Assembly (NCBI RefSeq): GCF_002892835.1
Contig: NZ_PJMB01000001.1
Coordinates: 372,001-436,000 of the forward strand
DNA length: 64,000 nucleotides
DNA from: Arthrobacter sp. AFG7.2
Lineage (GTDB): Bacteria; Actinomycetota; Actinomycetes; Actinomycetales; Micrococcaceae
Direction of reading: 5' to 3'
Shown: piece by piece, positions 18,842 to 27,630 of the stretch
Numbering within the stretch: position 1 is the first letter of the stretch
How the letters are laid out: each line of letters opens with the position of its first letter
The notes under the pieces: generated by a model
What the model was told of the DNA's origin: nothing
Databases searched by the model: none
The model's input: only the letters and a program-made list of their open reading frames with translations
Made by a program: the position numbers and the translations under genes

Positions 18842-19804
18842 CTACTTGACGATGCCCTTTTCCTTGAGCCACGCTTCCGCCGCTTCCTTGGCACCCTGCT
18901 TCTGGCTGCCGCTGACGGCCCGGTTCAGGTTGATCAGGTCCTCGGTGGTCAGCATGCGGGATACCGAGTTAAGGGCTTCCTTCGCCTTGTCCGTCACCTT
19001 CGCCTCGTTGTACAGCGGAATGACCTGCTGGGCGATGAAATTGTTCTTGGGGTCCTCAAGCACCACAAGATCGTTGTCCGCGATGGACGGGGTGGTGGTG
19101 TATATGTCCGCTACCTGCACCTGGTCCTCCAAAAGCGCCTTAAGCGTCACGGGACCGCCGCCGTCACTGAACGGCTCCAGCTTCTTCGGCTCGCAGTTGT
19201 AGTTCTCCTTCAGGCCGGGCAGCCCGTACGCGCGCTCGGCGAAGGTCGCGGGAGCGCCCACCACAATCTCGCTGCACACCTTGGCCAGGTCCTCGAGGGA
19301 CTTCAGCTGGTACTTCTCAGCCGTCGCCTTGGTGACCACCATGGCGTCCTTGTTCTCGGCCTTGGACGCTTCCAGCACCGCCAGGCCATCCGGCAGCTTC
19401 TCCGGCAGCGCAGCGGCGATGTCTTCCGCGGACTCCTCAGTGGCTTCCTTGTCCACGTGCAGCAGCAGGTTGCCGGTGTAGTCCGGAACCACATCCACCG
19501 ATCCGTCCTGCACGGCCTTGAAGTACACCTCGCGGGAGCCAATATTCGGTTTCGTGGTGGCAGTCAGGCCGGCAGCATTCAACGCACCGGCGTAGAGCTC
19601 TGCCACAATCTGGCTTTCCGGGAAGTCAGCCGAACCGACCACCAGGGACGTCGCTTCCCCGGCGGCTGTTCCGCTGCTTGCCGGCGCCTCGCTCAACGGA
19701 TCGGAGGAACCTCCGCAGGCGGACAGCGCCATTGCCAGGCCGAGCCCGGCGGCGAGTCCGCTGAATGACCGCCTGCCGAGATGGTATGAACGGCTTTCTT
19801 TCAT
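18842..19804 (-). CDS. Glycine betaine/osmoprotectant-type substrate-binding lipoprotein (OpuCC/ProX-like)
   Basis: Binding protein of 320 residues for the adjacent ABC importer, QAT (OpuAC) family. The signal peptide ends in LSAC (ALSACGGSS). The family blocks are VVGSADFPESQIVAELYAGAL near residue 50, VPDYTGNLLLHVD, and ADIYTTTPSIADNDLVVLEDP. The ligand could be a betaine, choline, carnitine or another quaternary amine or thiol; the aromatic cage cannot be resolved by reading. The start overlaps the preceding permease stop by 4 bp. It is the last gene of the operon before the 20-bp stem terminator. Confidence 0.9.
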   Translation of the reverse strand: MKESRSYHLGRRSFSGLAAGLGLAMALSACGGSSDPLSEAPASSGTAAGEATSLVVGSADFPESQIVAELYAGALNAAGLTATTKPNIGSREVYFKAVQDGSVDVVPDYTGNLLLHVDKEATEESAEDIAAALPEKLPDGLAVLEASKAENKDAMVVTKATAEKYQLKSLEDLAKVCSEIVVGAPATFAERAYGLPGLKENYNCEPKKLEPFSDGGGPVTLKALLEDQVQVADIYTTTPSIADNDLVVLEDPKNNFIAQQVIPLYNEAKVTDKAKEALNSVSRMLTTEDLINLNRAVSGSQKQGAKEAAEAWLKEKGIVK

Positions 19805-20547
19805 GATTTACCTCCTTGTACCACAGCCTCCGTCAGGACGGGGTCTGTGAGATCAGCCGTAGCCTGCTGGCTGCGGCGGGACTGGCTCGAGGCGCCTGTT
19901 GCCAGGAACAGCCTCTGGAACAGGGACAGGACGAGGTCGACGGCGATGGCCAGCGCTGCAATGAGCAGGGAACCACCGAGCATCTGCGGAAAGTCGCTGA
20001 GGACCAGGCCGTCGAAAAGGTACCGGCCAAGACCGCCCAGGTTGATGTAGGCCACCACGGAGACGGTGGCGATGACCTGCAGGACGCCCGTTCGGAATCC
20101 GCCGAACATCACGGTGAGCGCGTTGGGCAGCTCGGCCCGGAACAGTACCTGCAGTTCGGTCATGCCCATGGCCCGCGCAGCATCCACCACATTGCGGTCC
20201 ACGCTGGAGATCCCGGCATAGGTGCCCGCCAGCAGCGGCGGGACCGTGAGGATGACGAGCGCCCAGATGGGCGGCATCAGGCCGATCCCTGCTAGCAGGA
20301 CAAAGAGCGTCAGCAGGCCCAGCGTGGGCAGTGCGCGCAGTGCGCCGGCCAGTGCCACCACTGCCACCCTTCCCCGGCCGGTGTGCCCCACGTACAGGCC
20401 TACGGGCACGGCTATGGCGGCGGCTATCAGCATCACCAGGCCGGTGTACTGCAGGTGCTCGCCCAGCCGCGCGGGGATCCCGGCGCTGCCGGTCCAGTGC
20501 AATGGGTCTGCGAGCCAGGCAAACGTATCGGAGAACACGTTGCTCAT
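19801..20547 (-). CDS. Osmoprotectant-type ABC transporter permease (OpuCD-like)
   Basis: Inner-membrane subunit of 248 residues. Five to six membrane helices are visible, with the QAT-type loop AGISSVDRNVVDAARAMGMT followed by LFRAELPNALTVMFGGFRTG, the EAA-type NBD contact. The segment ALPTLGLLTLFVLLAGIGLM is typical of OpuCB/OpuCD. It overlaps the genes on both sides by 4 bp (ATGA), which shows tight coupling. Its partner permease is encoded directly upstream. Confidence 0.92.
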   Translation of the reverse strand: MSNVFSDTFAWLADPLHWTGSAGIPARLGEHLQYTGLVMLIAAAIAVPVGLYVGHTGRGRVAVVALAGALRALPTLGLLTLFVLLAGIGLMPPIWALVILTVPPLLAGTYAGISSVDRNVVDAARAMGMTELQVLFRAELPNALTVMFGGFRTGVLQVIATVSVVAYINLGGLGRYLFDGLVLSDFPQMLGGSLLIAALAIAVDLVLSLFQRLFLATGASSQSRRSQQATADLTDPVLTEAVVQGGKS

Positions 20548-21275
20548 GCGTTACCGCCCCCTGTCTTCGGCGCCGACAGCTGCCGCGCTGCCCCGGCAGC
20601 ATCACCTGCAGTGACTGCGCCACCCCGCCGGCTGCTGCGTTTCCCGGCCCGCTCCCATGGTGTGACGAGCCGCTCCAGCAGGACCAGGAATGCGTCCATC
20701 AACAGGGCGAGGACCAGGATGGCGATGATCCCCACCACGATTTCCGTCACGAAGTCCCGCTGCAGGCCGGAGGTGAAGAGCATTCCGAGGTTTCCGATGC
20801 CCAGCAGCGCCGCCACGCTGACCAGGGAGATATTGCTGACCGAGACCACCCGGAGTCCGGCGAACAGGACCGGCAGGGACAGCGGCAGGTCTACCCGCAG
20901 GAACCGCGCCAGCGGTTTGAATCCCATGGCGACGGCGGCCTGGCTGACATCCTCATCCACTGAGTCGAAGGCGTCCAGGGCGGCCCGGACAAGCAGGGCA
21001 ACGGCATAGATGGTCAGGGCCACCACCACGTTCAAGGGATCAAGGATGCGGGTGCCAAGGACCGTGGGCAGGATGATAAACAGGGCCAGCGAAGGAATGG
21101 TGTACAGGAGCGAGGAAGCCGTCAGCACCACGGAGCGGAGCGGGCGGTTCTGCCGCGCCAGCTGTGCCAGGGGAATGGCGATGACCAGTCCCAGGATCAT
21201 GGGAACGAGTGCCAGGACCAGGTGCTGGCCGGCACGTTCCAGGACCATGCCGGTGTTGGCAAGGAACCACTCCAT
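20544..21275 (-). CDS. Osmoprotectant-type ABC transporter permease (OpuCB-like)
   Basis: Second inner-membrane subunit, 243 residues. The LLYTIPSLALFIILPTVLGT segment and the EAA-type loop DVSQAAVAMGFKPLARFLRV followed by LPLSLPVLFAGLRVV match the OpuCB group. A low-complexity Ala/Gly tail follows the last helix. The start is adjacent to the ATPase stop with a 1-bp TGATG overlap. The two permeases are distinct, so the complex is probably heterodimeric. Confidence 0.92.
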   Translation of the reverse strand: MEWFLANTGMVLERAGQHLVLALVPMILGLVIAIPLAQLARQNRPLRSVVLTASSLLYTIPSLALFIILPTVLGTRILDPLNVVVALTIYAVALLVRAALDAFDSVDEDVSQAAVAMGFKPLARFLRVDLPLSLPVLFAGLRVVSVSNISLVSVAALLGIGNLGMLFTSGLQRDFVTEIVVGIIAILVLALLMDAFLVLLERLVTPWERAGKRSSRRGGAVTAGDAAGAARQLSAPKTGGGNA

Positions 21276-22369
21276 CAGAGTGCAGCCTGCCGGAGCTGGC
21301 GCGCCTCTTCGATGAGGGCCAGCACTTCACCGCCCCGGATAACGCCTTGGACCCTGCCCTCGGCGTCGACGGCCACGCCCAGGCCCGATGGCGAGGACAG
21401 CGCAGCATCCAGGGCGCGGCGCAGGCTTTCCCCTGGTCGGAACAGCGAACCGCCGGGGATGAGGCCGCCGTCGGTGCCGGGCGTGGACCATCCGAGCGGG
21501 CGCATCCCCTCATCCACCACCAGCTGCCAGCCGCTGGTTGCGTCCGGATCGGAGCCTGTGCCGCCGCGGATGATCGTGGGCACCGGGTGGAGGGTGACGC
21601 CGTCGGACGCGGTGAAGCCCAGGTGCCGGAATCCCCGGTCCCGTCCCACGAAGGAGGCGACGAAGTCGTTTGCCGGCGCGCGGAGGATTTCCTCGGGTGT
21701 GGCGTACTGGGCCAGCTTTCCGCCCACCGCAAAGACAGCCACCTTGTCGCCCAGGACGGTGGCTTCATCAATGTCATGGGTGACGAAGACGATGGTCTTG
21801 GCCAGGTCCTTCTGGAGCCGCAACAGCTCCTGCTGCAGTTCGTCGCGCACCACGGGATCAACGGCACTGAATGGTTCATCCATCAGAAGGACGGGAGGAT
21901 CGGCGGCGAGCGCGCGGGCTACCCCCACGCGCTGCTGCTGGCCGCCGGAAAGCTGGGACGGATAGCGCTTTGCCAGTGACCCGGCCAAGCCCACCACATC
22001 CAGGAGTTCCTCGGCGCGCCGGCGGGCGTCGGCCTTGGAGACGCCGTTCAGCCGGGGCACGGTGGCGATATTGTCCAGCACGGTGCGGTGGGGCAGCAGC
22101 CCGGCCGACTGCATCACATACCCCATGGAGCGGCGCAGCTCAGCGGCCGGGACGGAAGTGACGTCCTTGCCGTTCACCGTGATGACCCCGGAGGTGGGTT
22201 CAACCATCCTGTTGATCATGCGGAGCGAGGTGGTCTTGCCGCAGCCTGAAGGGCCCACAAAAACTGTGATGGAGCCATTGCTGATGGACATGGAAAGGTT
22301 GTCCACCGCAGGCTGCCCGCCCTGGTACTGCTTGGTAACGCTCTGGAACTCGATCATCGCCTGGTCCAT
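21275..22369 (-). CDS. Osmoprotectant-type ABC transporter ATP-binding protein (OpuCA/ProV-like)
   Basis: Nucleotide-binding subunit of 364 residues. Walker A is GPSGCGKTT near 40-48. The Q-loop is MGYVMQSAGLLPHRTV, the signature is QLSGGQQQRVGVARALA, and Walker B is PPVLLMDEPFSAVDP. A C-terminal extension of about 110 residues contains a single degenerate CBS-like unit (GVAVDAEGRVQGVIRGGE), where OpuCA-type proteins usually have a CBS pair sensing ionic strength. Translation may start at 22369 or at the in-frame ATG at 22357. It is the first gene of the operon; an inverted repeat at 22426-22439 lies 57 bp upstream. Confidence 0.92.
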   Translation of the reverse strand: MDQAMIEFQSVTKQYQGGQPAVDNLSMSISNGSITVFVGPSGCGKTTSLRMINRMVEPTSGVITVNGKDVTSVPAAELRRSMGYVMQSAGLLPHRTVLDNIATVPRLNGVSKADARRRAEELLDVVGLAGSLAKRYPSQLSGGQQQRVGVARALAADPPVLLMDEPFSAVDPVVRDELQQELLRLQKDLAKTIVFVTHDIDEATVLGDKVAVFAVGGKLAQYATPEEILRAPANDFVASFVGRDRGFRHLGFTASDGVTLHPVPTIIRGGTGSDPDATSGWQLVVDEGMRPLGWSTPGTDGGLIPGGSLFRPGESLRRALDAALSSPSGLGVAVDAEGRVQGVIRGGEVLALIEEARQLRQAAL

Positions 22370-22425
22370 GGTGCGGACTTACCTGTTCTCTGGGACGGGC
22401 TTTGGAAAAGCACCGCGACATTGTC

Positions 22426-22452
22426 ATCAGCACGCTGATAGTTACGTTAACG
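22426..22452. promoter_or_regulatory. Operator-like palindromes upstream of the osmoprotectant operon
   Basis: ATCAGC-AC-GCTGAT (22426-22439) is a perfect 6-bp inverted repeat with a 2-base centre, followed by the 8-bp palindrome CGTTAACG at 22445-22452. Both lie in the 250-bp divergent region between the ABC operon (start 22369) and the pirin gene (start 22620), where a repressor would act. Confidence 0.5.
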
Positions 22453-22619
22453 CAAACCCGGGCGCGCATCACCTGCAGCGCCCCGAATTCGGGCAAAGGA
22501 ATCCCTACTGTAACCATTCGGAGCCAGGGCAGTGCCGGATGGGAACCCGCATAGTTCGCGTACTTACCAGGTTCCCGTGGCGCTGTCCTGCCCCGGACGC
22601 ACAGGCCTACAGTGGACTC

Positions 22620-23633
22620 GTGACCAACTTGGAAATAGCGCCGCAGCAGGAAGTTTGTCCGCCCGCAGGTGCGGAGGGCAGTTCGGGGCCCTGCCTGCAG
22701 CTGTGGCCCGAACGCGAAGTACCACTGGGCGGAGTACGGGCCATGAATGTCCGGCGGACGCTGCCGCAGCGGGGTCTTCCCACCATCGGGGCGTGGTGCT
22801 TCCTGGACAGCTTCGGCCCGGACCGCACGGCAATGTCCGTCCTCCCCCACCCCCATATCGGCCTGCAGACGGTGACCTGGCCGCTGGCCGGCCACATCCG
22901 GCACAGGGACAGTGTGGGCAGCAACGTGGTGGTCCGGCCTGGCGAACTGAACATCATGACAGCCGGCCACGGCGTCTCCCACTCAGAATTTGCGCTGCTT
23001 CCCCCGGCGGGACAAACCCTCCCGGTGCAGCGTGGACTGCAGCTTTGGGTGGCCCTGCCCGACACCGAACGGCACAGGCCGCCGGCATTCGAACAGCACC
23101 GCGAGCTTCCCCAGGTCAGCGGGAGCGGCTTCACCGCCACCGTCATGGTGGGTGAACTTGCCGGCGTCACTTCCCCGGCAACCATGTACTCGCCCATCGT
23201 GGGAGCGGACGTGTCATGCGGGGGTGACGCCATACTGCCGCTGAACGCCGACTTCGAGCACGGCATCCTCGTGCTCGACGGCGGCCTGGCGGTGGACGGC
23301 CGGGAGCTTCCGCCCGGCCCGCTGGGCTACCTCGGCACCGGGCGCACGGAGCTGAAGGTGCAGGCGCTCCCCGAGACGCGTTTCCTCCTGATCGGCGGCG
23401 AGCCCTTCGACGAGGAACTGCTGATGTGGTGGAACTTTGTTGGCCGGACCCACGACGAAGTGGAGCAGGCACGAAGTGACTGGGAAGCGCAGGACGGCCT
23501 GCCGGAAACTGAGACGGCAGCAGCGCGCTACGGCCTGGTCCCCGGCCACGGTCCTGGCGCGAGATCCGAGGCCGGGCGCATCCCGGCTCCCCCGCTCCCG
23601 GGGGTTCGGCTCACGCCCAGGAAGCGGCTCTAG
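22620..23633 (+). CDS. Pirin family protein
   Basis: Double-cupin protein of the pirin family; some members have quercetinase activity or act as redox-sensitive regulators. About 337 residues from a GTG at 22620. The N-terminal cupin carries the motif LPHPHIGLQTVTWPLAGHI with the metal-binding His pair, then VVRPGELNIMTAGHGVSHSE with the third His and the Glu. The second half has the C-terminal pirin domain ending VGRTHDEVEQARSDW. The upstream frame is open but non-coding in character. A start at the ATG at 22743 would cut into the conserved region. It is convergent with the sugar-kinase gene 12 bp downstream. Confidence 0.88.
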   Translation: MTNLEIAPQQEVCPPAGAEGSSGPCLQLWPEREVPLGGVRAMNVRRTLPQRGLPTIGAWCFLDSFGPDRTAMSVLPHPHIGLQTVTWPLAGHIRHRDSVGSNVVVRPGELNIMTAGHGVSHSEFALLPPAGQTLPVQRGLQLWVALPDTERHRPPAFEQHRELPQVSGSGFTATVMVGELAGVTSPATMYSPIVGADVSCGGDAILPLNADFEHGILVLDGGLAVDGRELPPGPLGYLGTGRTELKVQALPETRFLLIGGEPFDEELLMWWNFVGRTHDEVEQARSDWEAQDGLPETETAAARYGLVPGHGPGARSEAGRIPAPPLPGVRLTPRKRL

Positions 23634-23645
23634 GGAGCCATCGGG

Positions 23646-24620
23646 TCAGGCCTGCTCCGCCACCAGCTGCAGCACACCGAACACGGGTTCCTGTTCCAGC
23701 ACCCGGATGTCCGTCACACCTGAACCTGCCAGGTGGCGGCGGAACGAGTGCTGCAGCGGTGCAACGTTCATGCCCAGTCCGCCGCCCAGGATCACGGGCC
23801 CGGAGATGCCCAGCTGGGCGAGCACCTGAAGCGCAAGGTCCGCAAGGTCCTTTCCGGCCTGGTCCAGCAGCGCCTGGCTCTCCGGGTGCCCGCCGGCCGC
23901 TGCGTCCACAACGTGCCGGGCCTGCTGCGCCCAGAAGCGCCGGCCGGTCTTCGGCGAGTGGAACAGTGCAATGAGGCGGTTGGGGTCGCTCACCCCACAG
24001 GACTGCAGCAGCGCGGCGGTGAGCTGATCAACCGGCAGTCCCCGGTTCATCTGCCGCAGGCTGTGCCGGACCGCTTCGCGGCCCAGCCAGTATCCGCTGC
24101 CCTCATCGCCCAGAAGGTAACCCCAGCCGCCGGCCCGGGCCTCGCCGCCGCCGGCATTCCTTCCCCAGGCGGCCGAGCCGGTGCCCGCAATGACCGCGAC
24201 GCCCGTACTGGCATAACCCGCCGCCAGCAGCAGGCGTGAATCATGCACCACCGTGACCCGTGCGCCAGGCACATGCGGCTGGATCAGGGACGCAAGGGCT
24301 GCCGCATCCTCGTCGGTGTCGATCCCGCCGGAGCCCGCGTAGACCTGGGTCACCTGTCCCCCGCCAATCCGGGAGAAAAGGTCGGCGAGGTTGGCGGCTG
24401 CTTCGTCACGGCTTACGTTCTGCGCGTTGGAGCTGCCGGCGGACTCGTCCGCAACAGGCAACCCGTCCTCGAAGCGGATCCCATGGGTCTTGGTCCCGCC
24501 AATGTCCAGGCCAATGATGACGCCGCGGAGGAAACTGGAAACGGGAGCCTGCGGGGCGGCAGGGCGTGCGGAGGAATTTTCGGTGTTGGTCACGTCACAA
24601 GGGTAATGCTGCGGGAGCAT
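23646..24620 (-). CDS. BadF/N-acetylglucosamine-kinase-type sugar kinase
   Basis: ASKHA-fold kinase of the BadF/BadG/BcrA group, closest in layout to N-acetylglucosamine kinase; 324 residues. The phosphate-1 motif is GLDIGGTKTHGIRFEDG near 36-50. A GSGGIDTDEDAA block follows, then the central VIAGTGSAAWGRNAGG (phosphate-2) and GGWGYLLGDEGSGYWLGREA. GPVILGGGLGMNVAP (adenosine motif) completes the fold. The amino sugar is not provable by reading. It follows the LysR gene by 36 bp on the same strand and could be co-transcribed. The start at 24620 is uncertain; a GTG at 24593 is an alternative. Confidence 0.85.
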   Translation of the reverse strand: MLPQHYPCDVTNTENSSARPAAPQAPVSSFLRGVIIGLDIGGTKTHGIRFEDGLPVADESAGSSNAQNVSRDEAAANLADLFSRIGGGQVTQVYAGSGGIDTDEDAAALASLIQPHVPGARVTVVHDSRLLLAAGYASTGVAVIAGTGSAAWGRNAGGGEARAGGWGYLLGDEGSGYWLGREAVRHSLRQMNRGLPVDQLTAALLQSCGVSDPNRLIALFHSPKTGRRFWAQQARHVVDAAAGGHPESQALLDQAGKDLADLALQVLAQLGISGPVILGGGLGMNVAPLQHSFRRHLAGSGVTDIRVLEQEPVFGVLQLVAEQA

Positions 24621-24656
24621 GGGAACCCCCTGGCCCTGCTTTCCGGACTTGTGGCC

Positions 24657-25631
24657 TCACCGGGACCGGTGCCGCACCAGGCCGGCCAGGAGCAGGGGTC
24701 CTTCCGTCACCACCATGTCCCTGAAGAGCCGGACGGGGACGGGCTCCGCTCCCGGCTTCCTTCGCCGCCAGGACAGCCCCACCTCGCGGAATGCCAGCGC
24801 GGATTCGAGGGGCACTTCAACCCAGCCAAGGTTCCCGGTCTCCGGGCTGACAGTGCGGCCGGGGGCGTCACCGCCGGGAGGCAGGATACTCACCCCAAGG
24901 CCGGCAGAGACCAAACCGCGGACAGTGTGCGAGTCCTGGCTTTCAAAAGCGATCCGGGGCCGGTAGCCGGCCTCCCGGAACAGGGCATCGGTGAGCGAGC
25001 GCATCCCGTACCCGGGTCCGAGCGCCACGAAGGGTTCTGTCCTGATGTCGGCAAGCCGGGCCAACGGACTGTTGGCCAGGGGATGGCTGTGGTGCACCAC
25101 CAGGCGGAGCGGCTCGCGGTACAACGCGGCCGAGGACAGGTTCCGGCCTGGCGGCGCCACCGGGGCCGTGAGTGCCAGGTCTGACTCACCGGAGGCAACC
25201 TCGTCGAGGCAGGCGTTGCGGGCACCCTGGCTCAGTGTGAACGCGGCACCGGGATGACGGGCCCGGAAGGAGCTGATCAGGAGCGGCAGGGCAGCTTCGC
25301 CGAAGGTGTGCTGGAACGAAAGGGAGACCTTGCCCCGCACCACGTCGGACTCGTCGCGGACAACGTCGAGCCCTGCCTGGAACGCCGTAAGGGCCTGTTC
25401 GATGTACGGCAGCAGGGTGCGGGCAGCGGGTGTCAGCCGGACTCCCCTGCCGTCCCGGACCAGGAGTTCGGTCCCGACGACGGCGCTGGCCCTGGCGAGC
25501 GCACGGCTCACGGTGGACTGGGGTACTCCGAGCAGTTCAGCGGTTTCGGTAACGTGCTCGGTCCGCCCCAGCTCCGCCAGCACGGGCAGAAGCGGCAGTA
25601 ATTGCACCAACTGTTTGTGGTCCGGCTGCAC
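24657..25631 (-). CDS. LysR-type transcriptional regulator
   Basis: LTTR of 324 residues with a GTG start. The winged helix-turn-helix lies near residues 20-70 (HVTETAELLGVPQSTVSRALAR), followed by the periplasmic-binding-like effector domain with a VRGKVSLSFQHTFGEAALP start. It is divergent from the MFS exporter gene, so it probably controls that gene and itself through the 107-bp intergenic region. That region holds an ATGC-ACGAA-GCAT repeat and two CATGCATTG direct repeats. Confidence 0.92.
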   Translation of the reverse strand: MQPDHKQLVQLLPLLPVLAELGRTEHVTETAELLGVPQSTVSRALARASAVVGTELLVRDGRGVRLTPAARTLLPYIEQALTAFQAGLDVVRDESDVVRGKVSLSFQHTFGEAALPLLISSFRARHPGAAFTLSQGARNACLDEVASGESDLALTAPVAPPGRNLSSAALYREPLRLVVHHSHPLANSPLARLADIRTEPFVALGPGYGMRSLTDALFREAGYRPRIAFESQDSHTVRGLVSAGLGVSILPPGGDAPGRTVSPETGNLGWVEVPLESALAFREVGLSWRRRKPGAEPVPVRLFRDMVVTEGPLLLAGLVRHRSR

Positions 25632-25656
25632 AGGCCTGCCCTCCTAATGGTTTATA

Positions 25657-25704
25657 CATGCATTGATCCCCTGGTGCTATGAATTATGCACGAAGCATGC
25701 ATTG
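25657..25704. promoter_or_regulatory. Putative LysR operator between regulator and MFS exporter
   Basis: CATGCATTG occurs at 25657-25665 and again at 25696-25704, 39 bp apart (about four helical turns). An interrupted palindrome ATGC-ACGAA-GCAT lies at 25686-25698. The arrangement fits a two-site LysR control region; the assignment is by position and pattern only. Confidence 0.5.
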
Positions 25705-25738
25705 GAGACATCTAAAGGCGCGCAGCTACGCTTGCCGG

Positions 25739-26974
25739 ATGGCACACACCGTCCGGCCGGGCAGCACTCCGTCTCCGCGCTGGGACGGACATGCCAAGGG
25801 TTCCACCGCGTACACCAGGATCCTTGCCGGCCTGTCCTTCGCAGGCGTGGCCACTTTTGCCCAGCTTTACTCCACCCAGGCGGTCCTGCCAATCCTGGCG
25901 TCGGACCTGCAGGTCAGTGCCGCCGAGGCCGCGCTGACCATCTCCCTCGCCACAGTGGGCCTGGCGGTGACGGTAATTCCCTGGTCCTTCCTCGCTGACC
26001 GGATCGGCCGGGTCAGGGCGATGACCTGGGGCATTTCGGTAGCCACCGTCCTTGGCCTGCTGGTTCCGCTGTCCACCAGCTTTGAAATGCTGCTTGCCCT
26101 GCGTCTCCTGGAAGGAATGGCACTGGGCGGAATTCCGGCCATCGCCATTGCCTACCTCAACGAGGAGGTCACCCGGGCACACACGGCGCTGGCGGCGGGT
26201 AGTTATGTTGCCGGCACCACCCTGGGCGGGCTTGCGGGCCGGCTGGTGGCCGGGCCGGCAGGTGAACTGTGGGGCTGGCGTGCTGCCGCGCTGGCGGTGT
26301 CCATCCTTGCCACCCTGGCCGCTGTCGCTTTCCTGGTCCTGGTGCCGCGCGCCCGGGGCTTCGTCTCCGCGCCCGCGGCCGGACTGCTCGGGGCCCTGAG
26401 AACCCTCGGCGGCCACCTCCGGAACGTCCGGCTGCTGGTCCTGTACGTCCAGGCCTTCCTGATGATGGGAGGGTTCGTGGCGGTGTACAACTACCTGGGG
26501 TTCCGGCTTTCCGGCGAACCTTTCGGCCTCCCGGCGACACTGATCAGCCTCATCTTCCTGGCCTACCTGTCCGGGACGCTGACATCGCGCTGGTCGGCCG
26601 GACTGACGCTGCGCTTCGGCCGGCGCACTGTCCTGCTCGCCGGCCTGGCTCTTTCGACGGCGGGCCTGGCCTTAACGCTGACACAGTCCCTTGCCGTGAT
26701 ACTCGCCGGCCTCGTGGTGTTCACCGGCGGCTTCTTTGCCGTGCACAGCATTGGGGCCGGCTGGACCGGGGCCTTGGCGAGCACCGGCCGGGCACAGGCC
26801 GCATCGCTGTACAACCTGGCCTATTACCTCGGGTCGAGCATCATCGGCTGGGCGGGAGGCCTGGTGTTCCAGTCCCTCGGCTGGAATGCCCTGGCTGCGG
26901 CAGTCATGGTCCTCGCCTGCCTCACCGCGGCGGCTGTCGCCGTCGTCCACCCCAGGACGGAACCGGCGCCTTAG
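25739..26974 (+). CDS. MFS exporter (YnfM-like), LysR-controlled
   Basis: Major facilitator superfamily transporter of about 411 residues with 12 predicted membrane segments. The start of helix 1 (AGVATFAQLYSTQAVLPILA) and the cytosolic loop motif after helix 2 (ADRIGRVRAM, motif A-like DxxGRxR) support drug:H+ antiporter-like efflux. ALRLLEGMALGGIPAIAIAYL is motif B/C-like. The frame is open from 25679. The ATG at 25739 is chosen because the upstream part overlaps the operator-like repeats, but no strong ribosome-binding site supports either start. The divergent LysR gene is the likely regulator; the substrate is unknown. Confidence 0.88.
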   Translation: MAHTVRPGSTPSPRWDGHAKGSTAYTRILAGLSFAGVATFAQLYSTQAVLPILASDLQVSAAEAALTISLATVGLAVTVIPWSFLADRIGRVRAMTWGISVATVLGLLVPLSTSFEMLLALRLLEGMALGGIPAIAIAYLNEEVTRAHTALAAGSYVAGTTLGGLAGRLVAGPAGELWGWRAAALAVSILATLAAVAFLVLVPRARGFVSAPAAGLLGALRTLGGHLRNVRLLVLYVQAFLMMGGFVAVYNYLGFRLSGEPFGLPATLISLIFLAYLSGTLTSRWSAGLTLRFGRRTVLLAGLALSTAGLALTLTQSLAVILAGLVVFTGGFFAVHSIGAGWTGALASTGRAQAASLYNLAYYLGSSIIGWAGGLVFQSLGWNALAAAVMVLACLTAAAVAVVHPRTEPAP

Positions 26975-27007
26975 GCTGCTCCCGCTCCTTATTCCTGGCG
27001 AATAATC

Positions 27008-27034
27008 CGCGCAGCAATGGGAGGGCGCTGCGCG
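27008..27034. terminator. Hairpin behind the MFS exporter gene
   Basis: CGCGCAGC (27008-27015) pairs exactly with GCTGCGCG (27027-27034), 8 bp with an 11-base loop, followed by only AAAAGTT. A weak terminator of the exporter gene or an AsnC operator; either fits its place before the next gene at 27122. Confidence 0.45.
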
Positions 27035-27121
27035 AAAAGTTCGGCGGAAACGTCCACGCTGGACGTGAGCGCGCATAATCGCAGGTCTAGGATGAATCAA
27101 GGACCGTTTTGAGGAGCTGCA

Positions 27122-27625
27122 GTGAGCACGAATGCCAGGAATGTCAGGCCGGGAGCGCATCTTGAACCGCTGGATGCGATTGACGAGAAGCTCCTGGCGG
27201 CCCTCGTGGCTGATGCACGGATCTCCAACAAGCAGCTGGCCGAAATGGTGGGGATTGCCCCGTCCACCGCGCTGATGCGTACCCGTGCCCTCTCTGAGCG
27301 GGGGATCGTCCAGGGCTACGAGGCAAAGCTCAGCCTCTCGGCGATCGGCCGCTCGGTCCAGGCGCTCGTTGCCGTCCGGCTCCGGGCCCACGACCGCGAC
27401 CAGATTGACCGTTTCACGGCCCGGGTGCCGCACCTGCCGGCGGTCCTGTCCACCTTCCACACATCCGGTTCGGTGGACTACCTGCTGCATATTGCCGTCG
27501 CAACCACCGAGGACCTGCGCGACTGGGTGCTGGACAACCTGGCCACCGACCCCGTGGTTGGCCACACCGAAACCACCCTGGTGTTCGAGCACATCCAGGG
27601 AAACCACGGCCCCCTGCCCGAGTAG
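27122..27625 (+). CDS. Lrp/AsnC family transcriptional regulator
   Basis: 167 residues, GTG start behind a good GAGGAG site. The N-terminal winged HTH includes LVADARISNKQLAEMVGIAP and STALMRTRALSERGIV near residues 28-65. The C-terminal RAM/AsnC ligand domain has the typical HTSGSVDYLLHIAVATTEDL block. It ends 5 bp before the convergent stop of the second MFS gene, which it may regulate. It is 148 bp downstream of the first MFS gene, so it could instead be read through from there. The effector is unknown. Confidence 0.92.
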   Translation: MSTNARNVRPGAHLEPLDAIDEKLLAALVADARISNKQLAEMVGIAPSTALMRTRALSERGIVQGYEAKLSLSAIGRSVQALVAVRLRAHDRDQIDRFTARVPHLPAVLSTFHTSGSVDYLLHIAVATTEDLRDWVLDNLATDPVVGHTETTLVFEHIQGNHGPLPE

Positions 27626-27630
27626 CAGCA

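Noticed and set aside
17389..18849. A 486-codon plus-strand open frame over the aminotransferase gene
   Set aside because: Shadow frame. The minus strand carries the PLP motifs NPNNPTG and the Schiff-base lysine.
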